Part shown: positions 15,310-23,104 of the stretch, piece by piece
Numbering within the stretch: position 1 is the stretch's first letter
How the letters are laid out: each line of letters opens with the position of its first letter
Assembly (NCBI GenBank): GCA_030587405.1
Contig: JAUQZD010000006.1
Span: 1-32,712 of the forward strand
DNA from: Candidatus Freyrarchaeum guaymasense
GTDB lineage: Archaea > Asgardarchaeota > Jordarchaeia > Jordarchaeales > Freyrarchaeaceae
Length of the DNA: 32,712 nucleotides
Reading direction: 5' to 3'
The notes under the pieces: model-generated
Seen by the model: the letters and a program-made list of their open reading frames with translations, nothing else
Databases searched by the model: none
Told to the model about the DNA's origin: nothing
Made by a program: the position numbers and the translations under genes

Positions 15310-15864
15310 ATGGAATCCTCGAAGTTGATTAAGAAGTTTGAAGCGGATTTCACCCAGGAAGTAATAGATTTCGGATCTAAGTTTTTCCCTGAAGTAGAAA
15401 ATTTTAGGGCATGTATCCAGTGTGGGACGTGTACTGGTAGCTGTCCTAGTGGCCGTGAAACCGCGTGGCGCGTGAGGAAGCTAATAAGGCAGGTTCAGCT
15501 GGGTCTTAAGGAGGACGCAATAAGAAACGATGCCTTATGGAACTGCACTACATGCTACACTTGCCAGGAAAGATGCCCAAGGCTAATCCCCATCACCGAC
15601 ATAGTCCGTAGTGTAAGGAACATCGCCGTCTATAATGGTATTATGCTGCCAAGACACGTTCAAGTGGCCGGCTTACTTATTAAGTACGGCCACGCCGTCC
15701 CAATTAACGATGAAACTAGGGAGGTAAGGAAGGAGCTTGGACTGGACGAGACGCCTCCCACAGTTCATGCCTTCCCCGACGCCTTAGGGGAGGTTAAGAA
15801 GCTACTGGAGGACACGGGTTTCATCAGGCTAATAGAAGAGGCTGGAAGGGAGGGTTCTAAGTGA
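15310..15864 (+). CDS. hdrC: heterodisulfide reductase subunit C
   Basis: HdrC is the iron-sulfur subunit that passes electrons from HdrA to the catalytic HdrB. Two [4Fe-4S] motifs are visible, CIQCGTCTGSCP and CTTCYTCQERCP, each followed by a distant Pro as in the family. Length is 184 residues. Two GTG codons at 15301 and 15304 precede ATG 15310; GGTGGTG makes a usable ribosome site for the ATG, which I chose. The stop overlaps the hdrB start by four bases (GTGA), indicating translational coupling. The 67-bp gap after hdrA holds no separate promoter that I can see. Confidence 0.95.
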   Translation: MESSKLIKKFEADFTQEVIDFGSKFFPEVENFRACIQCGTCTGSCPSGRETAWRVRKLIRQVQLGLKEDAIRNDALWNCTTCYTCQERCPRLIPITDIVRSVRNIAVYNGIMLPRHVQVAGLLIKYGHAVPINDETREVRKELGLDETPPTVHAFPDALGEVKKLLEDTGFIRLIEEAGREGSK

Positions 15865-16751
15865 GTAGGTATGCTTACTTTCTAGGATGTTTAACTCCCA
15901 ACAGGTATCCTGGAATTGAGACCGCAACTATCGACCTTTTAAGGCTTTTTGACATAGAAGTTGACTACATGAAGGGTACCTCCTGCTGCCCTGCTCCAGG
16001 AGTTTTCGGCTCTTTCGACCTTAACACGTGGATCGTCATAGCAGCTAGGAACATTACTATAGCCGAGGACATGGGTGCAGACATAACGTTAACCTGCAAC
16101 GGGTGCTATGCTACGTTGCAGGAGGCAGACCACATGCTTAAACACAATAGGGAGCTCGTGGCAGATGTCAACCGGCGTCTTGCGAAGGTAGGAAGAGAGT
16201 ACAAGGGGACGGTTAACGTGATACACATCATGGAGATACTTTACAAGGAAATTGGACCGGAGAAAATAAGGGACATGGTTGTTCAGCCGCTTGAGGGAGT
16301 TAAAGTAGCATGCCACTATGGCTGCCACTTCCTGAAGCCTAGCGATATAAGACAGCAAGGCAACCCTGAAAACCCGACGATGATGGAAGAACTCATTGAG
16401 GCCATAGGCGCTGAGCCGGTGGAGTACCGGGACAAGAACATGTGTTGTGGTGCGGGGGGAGGTGTAAGAGCCGGAAAAATAGACTTAGCATTAGACATGA
16501 CCCGTAGAAAGATAGACGCGATGATGGAGGCTGGAGCTGACTGCGTCGTTACACCGTGCGTATTCTGCCACTTCCAATTCGACGTCGGCCAGGCCGAAAT
16601 TAACAATAGGCTTGGAGCCGAGAAATATAAGCTACCAGTAGTGTTCATCACACAGCTCATTGGGCTGGCCCTGGGAATGTCCCCGAGGAGAATGGGTCTT
16701 CACAGAAACCGCACACAGGTGAAAACCCTCTTGGACAAGGTCTTCGCCTAG
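15861..16751 (+). CDS. hdrB: heterodisulfide reductase subunit B
   Basis: HdrB is the catalytic subunit that reduces the CoM-S-S-CoB heterodisulfide at non-cubane [4Fe-4S] clusters held by two CCG domains. Ligand groups are visible in order: FLGCLTPNRYPG, GTSCCPAPG and CNGCYATL for the first CCG domain, then CHYGCHFL, MCCGAGGG and CVFCHFQFD for the second. Length is 296 residues, normal for the cytoplasmic enzyme. The start is GTG 15861, overlapping the hdrC stop. There is no membrane anchor, consistent with the soluble Mvh-HdrABC complex. Without an mcr locus in view, a non-methanogenic disulfide substrate cannot be ruled out. Confidence 0.96.
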   Translation: MSRYAYFLGCLTPNRYPGIETATIDLLRLFDIEVDYMKGTSCCPAPGVFGSFDLNTWIVIAARNITIAEDMGADITLTCNGCYATLQEADHMLKHNRELVADVNRRLAKVGREYKGTVNVIHIMEILYKEIGPEKIRDMVVQPLEGVKVACHYGCHFLKPSDIRQQGNPENPTMMEELIEAIGAEPVEYRDKNMCCGAGGGVRAGKIDLALDMTRRKIDAMMEAGADCVVTPCVFCHFQFDVGQAEINNRLGAEKYKLPVVFITQLIGLALGMSPRRMGLHRNRTQVKTLLDKVFA

Positions 16752-16858
16752 ACATGATCCACTTCAAACATTACCCCCTCCCCTTTTTAACACTTCTAAA
16801 CCTTTTTTGGCTTGCTTGGATGACGCTTCCTCTAGGTGGCACTCCTCGATGGGTAACG

Positions 16859-16868
16859 CTTTTAAAGA
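16859..16868 (+). promoter_or_regulatory. TATA box for the eS17 gene
   Basis: CTTTTAAAGA lies about 60 bases before TTG 16922 and predicts a transcript start near 16889. This supports a promoter for eS17 independent of hdrB and argues against the long upstream reading-frame extension. Confidence 0.45.
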
Positions 16869-16921
16869 TTCCATATGGATTGGTACTTACGGTTGTTCTT
16901 ATAGGCTCTGGAGGTAGCACT

Positions 16922-17314
16922 TTGGGCAAAATTAGACCTAGATACATTAAAAGAATCGCTAGGAAGTTGCTGGCGGAATACGGACACCTAATAACAGATG
17001 ATTTCGAGGAAAATAAGAGAATCCTAAACATGATCGCTGAGATAAGGTCTAAGAGGGTGCGTAACAGGGTTGCAGGATACCTCGTCCGACTAGTAAAACT
17101 CGGCAGAGAAGAATATGCCACCCCCACAGCCGAGGAACGAGCCATGGAAATGGAATACGAGACGGAAATAAAAAGGTATGAGGAAGAAAAGCAGGCAGAA
17201 TCCGAGTCTAAAGCAAGCATGGAGGCAAGCGGGGAAGGAGAGAAGGCAGCCGGAAAGGAGTCTGGTGAAGCAGAAGTTAAACCTCAAGAGGAAGAATCAG
17301 GAAAAGATGAGTGA
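16922..17314 (+). CDS. rps17e: ribosomal protein eS17 with a long acidic C-terminal tail
   Basis: The stretch GKIRPRYIKRIARKLL, then ITDDFEENKRILNMIAEIRS and KRVRNRVAGYLVRLVK, is archaeal ribosomal protein eS17 of the small subunit. The start is TTG 16922, with GGAGGT at ideal spacing. The frame is open back to ATG 16754 with two hydrophobic segments, but no eS17 has these and a TATA box lies inside, so I reject that extension. The 130 residues are about twice the usual archaeal length of 60-70. The extra part is a low-complexity Glu/Lys/Ser/Ala tail, probably disordered. Whether the tail is made and kept on the ribosome is unknown. Confidence 0.88.
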   Translation: MGKIRPRYIKRIARKLLAEYGHLITDDFEENKRILNMIAEIRSKRVRNRVAGYLVRLVKLGREEYATPTAEERAMEMEYETEIKRYEEEKQAESESKASMEASGEGEKAAGKESGEAEVKPQEEESGKDE

Positions 17315-17329
17315 GGAAAGGACTTTTAC

Positions 17330-18256
17330 CTATATGTCCACTTGTATGTTAAGTTTTTTGATGAGCTCCTTGTACCTGTTTCTTATGGTTACCTCTGTTA
17401 CATGAGCTACCTCGGCTATCTCCCTCTGAGCTCTTCTCTCTCCCGTAAGTATCCCGGCAATGTATAATGCTGCAGCGGCAAGGCCGGTCGGATCCTTCCC
17501 GCCTGTTATACCCATTTCCTTCGCCTTATTGAGTATCTCTGCAGCCTTAGTCCTAGCTTTAGCTGACAGCCTAAGCTCGGATGCAAACCTGGGTATGAAG
17601 TCTATCGCATTAGGCCTAGGCGACTTGAGCTCCAACCCTCTCAGGATCAACCTTACACAGTGAGCTAACTCCTTCCTGTTAACACGTGCTATGTGCTCTA
17701 TCTCGTCAAGCGGCCTGGGGATCCTATGCTCCCTACAGGCAAGGTAAACTGAAGCTGCAACCATCGACTCGATGGAGCGCCCTCTAACCAGCCCGCTCTC
17801 CAGAGCGCGCCTATATATAAACGCTGCAGTCTCCCTTATCTCCTTGGGAACCCCTATCTGGCTTGCAATCCTGTTAAGCTCGGGCATAGCCTGAGCAAGG
17901 TTCCTGTCAGCCGAGGAATGAACCCTAGTCCTAACCTGCCACTTCCTAATCCTGTAAATCTGAGCCCTCCGCCTAGGGGATATCTTCCTCCCGTAAGCGT
18001 CACGGTCACTTCTACTTATCGTCGTACTTAACCCTCTATCAGGCATCCTAAGGGTTAAAGGCGAGCCAACCCTACTCCTGTCCTTCTTCTCCTCAGCGGT
18101 GAAAGCCCTCCACTCTGGTCCACTGTCAATCATTAAGTCATCAATCACCAGCCCGCACTCGCTGCAAGTCGTTTCGCCTCTAACGTAATCCTTAATTATG
18201 CTTGTACTGCCACAGTTCGGGCATCTCACCTTATGTTCTCTCTCCACTTCAGACAT
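17330..18256 (-). CDS. tfb: transcription initiation factor TFB
   Basis: TFB is the archaeal TFIIB homologue that bridges TBP on the TATA box to RNA polymerase. The N-terminal zinc ribbon has CPNCGS (Cys 12, 15) and CSECGL (Cys 31, 34). The B-finger/linker region SGPEWRAFTAEEKKDRSRVGSP follows, then two cyclin-like repeats, the second ending with EVTIRNRYKELIKKL. Length is 308 residues. ATG 18256 follows GGAGGTG; the frame is open to 18382 but that part lacks family sequence. A TATA box at 18344-18356 implies a leader of about 70 bases, in which the ribosome site is paired in a hairpin. It is convergent with the eS17 gene, with only 15 bp between stops. Confidence 0.97.
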   Translation of the reverse strand: MSEVEREHKVRCPNCGSTSIIKDYVRGETTCSECGLVIDDLMIDSGPEWRAFTAEEKKDRSRVGSPLTLRMPDRGLSTTISRSDRDAYGRKISPRRRAQIYRIRKWQVRTRVHSSADRNLAQAMPELNRIASQIGVPKEIRETAAFIYRRALESGLVRGRSIESMVAASVYLACREHRIPRPLDEIEHIARVNRKELAHCVRLILRGLELKSPRPNAIDFIPRFASELRLSAKARTKAAEILNKAKEMGITGGKDPTGLAAAALYIAGILTGERRAQREIAEVAHVTEVTIRNRYKELIKKLNIQVDI

Positions 18257-18263
18257 TTTTAAA

Positions 18264-18280
18264 CACCTCCTGAAGAGGTG
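18264..18280 (-). promoter_or_regulatory. hairpin covering the tfb ribosome binding site
   Basis: On the minus strand CACCTC (18275-18280) pairs with GAGGTG (18264-18269) around a five-base loop. The second arm is the Shine-Dalgarno sequence itself, seven bases before ATG 18256. The pairing would hide the site and could tune TFB synthesis. Confidence 0.5.
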
Positions 18281-18343
18281 GTGGGAGATGAAGATTACAT
18301 GAACCTTCATCCTAATAGAAGGAGTCAGCGTTACTGATTGACG

Positions 18344-18356
18344 GGTTTTTAAATCT
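18344..18356 (-). promoter_or_regulatory. TATA box for tfb
   Basis: The minus-strand sequence GATTTAAAAACCC sits about 90 bases before the tfb ATG, giving an unusually long leader of about 70 bases that contains the ribosome-site hairpin. Confidence 0.45.
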
Positions 18357-18447
18357 TTTGGTTTCTGAATAGAAATTAGCACTATGAACTATCTCCATCT
18401 CCCAGCCATTAAAATAATGGATTTCCCCATATATAAACCTTTCGCCC

Positions 18448-18852
18448 TCAGCTCACCGTTGAAATATCTACTGAAAGCACACCTTCTATTTCTTCTATTT
18501 CTTTTTTAAATGTTTCTATGTTCGAGCTTAAGTGTGATTTATCTATGTACCCTTCATAAAAGCATATCTTTCCCTTCCTGCAAAGCCCTGTCGTGTAGAG
18601 GAAATCTATCTTATTCCTAACAATAACAGTCCCCAGCTCCTTTAGGAACTTCTGGCTTAACTTATTAATTTTTATGGAGACTTTTACTACTTCCGTACTG
18701 TCTGTGGGTATTAGGCGTGCCTCATTGTTTGCCTTTGAAAGCACAAAAACGGCGTTCTTCTTTCCTAAAATCTCAACGAACTTCTCAGGTAATCTTATGG
18801 GCCTATTAGGATCCACGACGACCATTTTAGCAAGGGTTAACTCCTCCGACAT
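18448..18852 (-). CDS. unknown protein, possible AbrB-like N-domain and ACT-like C-domain
   Basis: The 134-residue protein is not a family I can name with confidence. Residues about 8-50 (KMVVVDPNRPIRLPEKFVEIL, then AVFVLSKANNEARLIP) resemble a SpoVT-AbrB swapped-hairpin DNA-binding domain, with RPIRLPEKF matching the usual strand-turn-helix. Residues 58-134 have a beta-alpha-beta-beta-alpha-beta rhythm (VKVSIKINKL to EGVLSVDIST) suggesting an ACT-like ligand domain, with CRKGKICFYEGYI in the middle. ATG 18852 has GGAGGT at good spacing, and an upstream ATG at 18906 is less likely. It could be a small ligand-responsive regulator. Its neighbours are tfb and an SCP2 gene in the same direction. 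Confidence 0.7.
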   Translation of the reverse strand: MSEELTLAKMVVVDPNRPIRLPEKFVEILGKKNAVFVLSKANNEARLIPTDSTEVVKVSIKINKLSQKFLKELGTVIVRNKIDFLYTTGLCRKGKICFYEGYIDKSHLSSNIETFKKEIEEIEGVLSVDISTVS

Positions 18853-18974
18853 GTTAACCTCCTTCTGGCAATTGATCTTAAAAGGTAGTAGAGATTCTTC
18901 CTTCATTAAAAGCTTTTGCAGAGTCCTTCCGTGCTTCCCCTTCCTTTTAATCCTTTAAAAAAAGATGAAGTAGA

Positions 18975-19322
18975 CTATTCCATTTCATCTCTGACTATTT
19001 CTATTACTGTCCTGAACTTTACGGCATCCGGCAGTGCACCGGTAATCTTAAGGTCTCCACTCATATAGGCTGATGTTGCATCTATCTCTCCCGTAAGAAT
19101 CCCTAAGATAGTATCTTTATTTGTTTCAAACGTTAAGTCAGGGTTATCATGGGTTCCCTCGTGAACCGTGAGCTTACCATCCTTAACTTCAATGTAAAAT
19201 GGTGTCCCTCCCTCAATGTTGAATTGAAGAACCCTATCCCATCCCTCGATTTCAGCAGCAACATCCTCGCTTTTAGCTGCAACCTCCTCTATCTTCTTGA
19301 GGGCATCCATAATTTCAGACAC
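18975..19322 (-). CDS. SCP2 sterol-binding-like lipid carrier domain protein
   Basis: The protein is a stand-alone SCP2 domain of about 115 residues. It has the alternating strands and the family-like core VLQFNIEGGTPFYIEVKDGKL, then PDLTFETNKDTILGILTGEI and MSGDLKITGALPDAVKF. Such domains hold hydrophobic ligands; in archaea the ligand is unknown and is probably an isoprenoid or acyl compound. The start is GTG 19322, preceded by GGAGGAGG, and a strong TATA box lies at 19371-19380; an ATG at 19310 is the alternative. The sequence starts with an acidic helix (EIMDALKKIEEVAAKSEDVAAEI). It is divergent from the gelsolin-domain gene. Confidence 0.88.
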   Translation of the reverse strand: MSEIMDALKKIEEVAAKSEDVAAEIEGWDRVLQFNIEGGTPFYIEVKDGKLTVHEGTHDNPDLTFETNKDTILGILTGEIDATSAYMSGDLKITGALPDAVKFRTVIEIVRDEME

Positions 19323-19370
19323 ACGTCTCCTCCTCCAAGAAGTTAGTGTGATAAGACTCAAAAAGAAAAA

Positions 19371-19380
19371 TTATATAAAC
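19371..19380 (-). promoter_or_regulatory. strong TATA box for the SCP2 gene
   Basis: The minus-strand sequence GTTTATATAA predicts initiation near 19350 and a leader of about 27 bases with GGAGGAGG at its end. It is the clearest promoter in the window. Confidence 0.6.
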
Positions 19381-19691
19381 ATTTCTCTAAGAAATGAGTG
19401 CCCAGTGAATAAAAAATTTTCTTCATTGTTGAAACGGAAATCCTTGTTTTAGCTGACTCATCCTTTCTCAGGTTTAAACTTTTCGATTCCAATACTGTCC
19501 TTTTGCATCACCATGTTAATTTTCTATCTTTCAAAACATTTTCATTACATTTTTCTGACTATTAACTTGAGGATTTTCAAGAATGGCAGACTTAAATTGC
19601 TAAATTATTTAAAGGGAAAAGGTAAAACTAAATATGTGGTTTCACTCAATAAATTTAAAGCTGGAAGTAAAATAAAAGTTTGGGATGCCTC
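19381..19691. other. AT-rich divergent spacer between the SCP2 and gelsolin genes
   Basis: This stretch of about 310 bases is markedly AT-rich and holds no reading frame with protein-like character. TATA-like candidates for the plus-strand gelsolin gene are AATTATTTAAAGG (about 19602) and AATAAATTTAAAGC (about 19649). The second is well placed for a short leader before ATG 19692. No repeats or RNA fold stood out. Confidence 0.4.
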
Positions 19692-20633
19692 ATGAGCATC
19701 GTAGTTTATGATGTTCAACCTAATGGAGAATTAACGGAACTACCAGGTCTTAGCAAGGATTTACTCACTAATGACAGAGTCCTAATAGTTGTGGCTGAAA
19801 GACAAAAGAAAATATATCTCTGGAAAGGGAAAAACTCCTCGGTGAGGAAGAAATTTGTTGGTGCACGGAAGGCATCAGCTCTAAGAGGGGAATGGGGGCT
19901 CGTTTTTAAAGTAATCGCAATGGACGAGGGAGACGAAGACGAAGAATTCCTAAGCTTGATTGGCATGGAAGCTAAGCCTCCGACACCACGCCCAGCACCC
20001 AAGCCAGCTGTCAAAAAACCTATTGTTGAAAAGCAAGCTGCTCCTCCCGCCGACCAAACCAGAGTAGCCGTGGCGAAGCCCACCCAGCCGATACCCCAAC
20101 CAGCGGCACAACCCTCCCCCCCTGTTAAGTCTGCCGCTCAACCTGTAGTCCAGGCAACGTATGAAAGCAGTGGCCACACACTTGTACCTGCTCAAGGAGA
20201 GGTTGCCACCATGAAATCCGATGAGGGGGCCGCTATCAGCACCGCGTCTCCTGGTATAGGTGTTGCTGGCGGCTTCACAGGAATCAATGAAAACGAGGTT
20301 ATCTCCAAGCTTAATGAAATTAAGGTCCCAAAGGGCTATGTTAGAGAGGTCGTTGTGATAGGGCCTTCTATATTCGCCGTTAAGGAGAGTAGGACTAGCA
20401 TTTTTGGAAAGGAAAAAGTGGAGCGAAGACTTGAGAAGGTTAAGCCTCCTGAAGGCGTATTCCTAGTAGAAAACTTCATTCCAAGAGTTATAGCGGAAAA
20501 CGGAAAAATCCTTGCAATAGAGTTTTTAAGGGAGAAAAGCGACCTAAATGAAACCATGGAACCATTAAAAAGCGAAATGGTAAAACACCTTGAAGATATA
20601 ATATCTATGTTTAAAAAGGAAAAAGAAAAGTAG
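19692..20633 (+). CDS. gelsolin-like domain protein with Pro-rich linker and unknown C-domain
   Basis: The first 95 residues read as a gelsolin/ADF-homology domain: RVLIVVAERQKKIYLWKGKN, then SSVRKKFVGARKASALR, then WGLVFKVIAMDEGDEDEEFL. IYLWKGKNSS is close to the eukaryotic gelsolin strand where Trp and Gly precede the long helix. A flexible Pro/Ala/Lys linker (about 96-145) follows, then a roughly 115-residue C-terminal domain I cannot assign (EVISKLNEIKVPKGYVREVV to FLREKSDL) and a Lys/Glu-rich tail. In eukaryotes and Asgard archaea gelsolin domains bind actin; no actin gene is in the window. ATG 19692 is preferred over ATG 19680. A roadblock/LC7-like gene follows on the same strand, which suggests a shared role near the membrane or cytoskeleton (inference). 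Confidence 0.72.
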   Translation: MSIVVYDVQPNGELTELPGLSKDLLTNDRVLIVVAERQKKIYLWKGKNSSVRKKFVGARKASALRGEWGLVFKVIAMDEGDEDEEFLSLIGMEAKPPTPRPAPKPAVKKPIVEKQAAPPADQTRVAVAKPTQPIPQPAAQPSPPVKSAAQPVVQATYESSGHTLVPAQGEVATMKSDEGAAISTASPGIGVAGGFTGINENEVISKLNEIKVPKGYVREVVVIGPSIFAVKESRTSIFGKEKVERRLEKVKPPEGVFLVENFIPRVIAENGKILAIEFLREKSDLNETMEPLKSEMVKHLEDIISMFKKEKEK

Positions 20634-20678
20634 ACTCCACCTCAAAGTAGCAGCTGGTTAAATCCATTTTTAACATTA

Positions 20679-20690
20679 TTTTTTTATATT
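20679..20690 (+). promoter_or_regulatory. T-rich TATA region between gelsolin-like and roadblock-like genes
   Basis: TTTTTTTATATT, 45 bases after the gelsolin-like gene stop, could act both as a T-rich terminator for that gene and as a TATA box for the next gene. Confidence 0.35.
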
Positions 20691-20721
20691 AAACTTGAAG
20701 TATCATTCTTGGGGGATTTGG

Positions 20722-21471
20722 TTGCTGGCGGCAGAAAACGTTTCTAAAGTTGTTAGTATGCTGAGGGATGAGTTGAGGGTTCTTGGAGCCATAACAGCTA
20801 GGGGTCTCGCGCTCTACACCGTGGGAGGAAAACAAATCTACTCTGACCTTGACCCCCCGGTTGAGGAAAGGTTAAAGGTGTTTGTTTCAAGCTTTCCCGG
20901 TTTGAGCATAGGATCCCACATAACAGTCACCATAGGGGAAAGAACCTTAATAATAATGCGCCTCTCGGAAAGGTCTGTTTTAGCGGTTTTCACCCATCAA
21001 AGAGTTGGGATCGTACTGGTTAAAATGTCCGCTCTGATCAAGTCCTATGGAACAACACTAGATAAGCTTCTCGAAGGAGTTGAGGAAGAGCAGGTTCCAT
21101 CCATACAGCTACCCGAAGTGAGCGAAGTTAAAACCGAGGAGGTCCCGGTGGAAGAACAACCATCAGAACTTGTAGAGGCCCCTGTTGAGGGAAAAGCTGA
21201 AGTAGAGGAAGCGAAAGCTGAGGAAGTTGAAGCTGAAAGAAGGACGAGAATAGTTACAGTACAGGTCCCGGTGATCCTGGATGAATCAATTCTCAAGAAG
21301 TGCAGCGACAGAGAGCGAAAAATACTAGAGATGTGCGATGGGGAAAGGTCAATAGATGAAATAGCCAAGGAGACAGGCATCCCATTCTTCGAGATCCTTC
21401 AACTATGCACAAAGTATAGCGTGAAAAAGAAAATCAAAATAATAGACCGCCCTCGCATCATAACCGAATAA
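20722..21471 (+). CDS. roadblock/LC7-like domain protein with C-terminal helix-turn-helix-like domain
   Basis: Residues about 3-105 have the profilin-like alpha-beta-beta-alpha-beta-beta-beta-alpha layout of roadblock/LC7 proteins: SMLRDELRVLGAITARGLAL, HITVTIGERTLIIMRLSERS, VLAVFTHQRVGIVLVKMSAL. These regulate small GTPases (MglB type) or scaffold complexes. A Glu/Val/Pro-rich linker of about 60 residues follows, then a compact helical domain (CSDRERKILEMCDGERSIDE, then IAKETGIPFFEILQLCTKY) resembling a winged helix. TTG 20722 behind GGGGG is preferred, since the TATA-like TTTTTTTATATT at 20679-20690 predicts a start near 20712; TTG 20695 is the alternative. It follows the gelsolin-like gene on the same strand. 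Confidence 0.72.
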   Translation: MLAAENVSKVVSMLRDELRVLGAITARGLALYTVGGKQIYSDLDPPVEERLKVFVSSFPGLSIGSHITVTIGERTLIIMRLSERSVLAVFTHQRVGIVLVKMSALIKSYGTTLDKLLEGVEEEQVPSIQLPEVSEVKTEEVPVEEQPSELVEAPVEGKAEVEEAKAEEVEAERRTRIVTVQVPVILDESILKKCSDRERKILEMCDGERSIDEIAKETGIPFFEILQLCTKYSVKKKIKIIDRPRIITE

Positions 21472-21491
21472 AAATAGAAAAAAGTGTTGGG

Positions 21492-21713
21492 TTACTTGCT
21501 CCTTTTTCTTCTATATATTATAGCTCCCGTCCCGGCCGTGGCGGCAACCGCTACTATCACGATGGTGATTCCTGCTTCTCCCTTCCCTGAAGATGTAAGT
21601 AATAGGAGTAGCAGCAAGGTGAGTGGAGTTTGCGTCTCATAGACACTGGTTGAAATGTATGATATATAGGTGGATCGTTGTCTATGCTTTTTCCATCCCA
21701 CTCCGGGAAGCAT
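21492..21713 (-). pseudogene. surface glycoprotein gene, fragment 5: C-terminal membrane anchor
   Basis: This frame carries the missing C-terminus of the large broken surface-protein gene. A leucine-rich stretch is followed by SGKGEAGITIVIVAVAATAG and the basic tail YRRKRSK, a typical single-pass anchor with its basic end inside the cell. The preceding residues (SVYETQTPL) continue naturally from the overlapping frame at 21557-23104 if one base is added near 21645. On its own the frame has no good start, so I treat it as the last piece of the same gene. Confidence 0.65.
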
Positions 21714-23104
21714 GTTACCATGAAGTACGTTTCACCGGTTATGGTAATGTTTGCTATGGAATCCCCCGCTTCTCCAATGTACATCATCTTGAAGGCTGAG
21801 ACAGGTGTTGTTGAAGAGTAAGTAGTATAATTCTCTGTTCCATTCCACACGTAAACCGAGCTACCCATCTGGAAGTCTGCTATGGACGCGTTGCCTACCT
21901 TAAAGCTGAAAGTGCTTGACATCGTCGAGTTTTCATCAGGGTCTACTGGCCTACCCGACTCTGAGACGAAGGTCGACGTGTAGTTTCCTTGAACTCTCCG
22001 CCCATAATATGCTATGGCTAAACTTCTATTAGTAAGGTCGGCTGGATTAGTGCTGTTACCAACGTTCACGCTCCATTCTCCGACTCGCTGGTCTATCTTA
22101 AGAACCCCCTTAAAGTTTCCATCTCCGGCCTCAAGGTTGAAGTGCCCCACTAAGGATATGCCCGTTACGTTCGCCTTGGATGGTGTCTTATCAAAGTCCT
22201 CAGGGTCAACTGGTGTCACCTCCCTGATGAATGACCAAACATTATGTACCCTCTTAGCGTTGCCGACCTTAAGTGGGAACAATACTCCGCTCACGTTGCT
22301 GAGCGTTACGCCGAAATCAACAGTTTCCCCTCCAGAAACCGTTACGCTGCCGTTTTCTCCATAAGCGTCGTTAAAGGGTAATGTTAAGTTGACTGCTTGG
22401 GCGGAATCTATAAGGAAGACGTGGGTTGCCTCCTCCGGGTCGGCTGCACCTAGGAGCGGGCTAACGCCCATGTCAAGCACTCCATCCCCATCAACGTCGG
22501 TATAAAGGAGTATACCTGCAAACTCTGACATGAGCGTGCTCCAAGTAACCCCAAGTCCCGTAATGTCGGTAGCGTAGACCTCCTTGACCCTGAAGACGAG
22601 CCACGTCCACTCGAAGTTTTTATCCGTGATCCACCAATATTTGGGGTCGCCCGTAAGGTTATCTATGGTCGTGTTTTCTGTTATCGGTCCAAGCCCGGCA
22701 TACCCTAATTTCTCCATTCCCATCGTTTCATTTTCCCAGACCATGTCTCTTATCTGACTCATTTCAGCGTCGCTCACCGCTGTACCATTAGTGTAGGTCC
22801 AAGTGTAGTTTCTCTCCCAGTCAACTGTCTGGTTAAAGTGTACGTAGCCAACATGAGACAGGAACAGCAGCCCTGGAGGAACACCAACTATAACTACTAG
22901 GAAGTCATAGGTTACCTCCGTGTGGGACGTGGCGTTAACGTGCATCCTAACATAATAGTTCGGCGTATCCTTGTTGTTGTCCAGGTCAAGCGCTCCATTT
23001 TCATCTATGCTATAATTGAACCAGCTGAATGATGGCAGATTAAACACTATAAACCTATTCAGCTCGAAGTGCTCCGTCAAATCAACGTTCCATACAAGAG
23101 CCAC
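21557..23104 (-). pseudogene. surface glycoprotein gene, fragment 4: large extracellular region
   Basis: This 515-codon frame encodes a beta-rich extracellular segment with many possible N-glycosylation sites (NYS, NAT, NYT, NTT, NLT, NVS, NST). DVDGDGVLDMGVSPLLGA is a Ca-binding-like acidic loop. It lacks a signal peptide and an anchor. Upstream residues join fragment 3 after removal of one base near 23095 (joined text reads FNTIVALVWNVDL). The last 20 codons (MRRKLHSPCCYSYYLHLQGR) are out-of-frame sequence, since the true continuation is the anchor frame. It would be the largest part of an S-layer-like or surface protein of about 1065 residues. Function is unknown. Confidence 0.72.

Noticed and set aside
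16754..16921. A membrane protein formed by extending the eS17 frame upstream to ATG 16754
   Set aside because: The ribosomal domain starts right after TTG 16922 with an ideal GGAGGT, and a TATA box lies within the extension.
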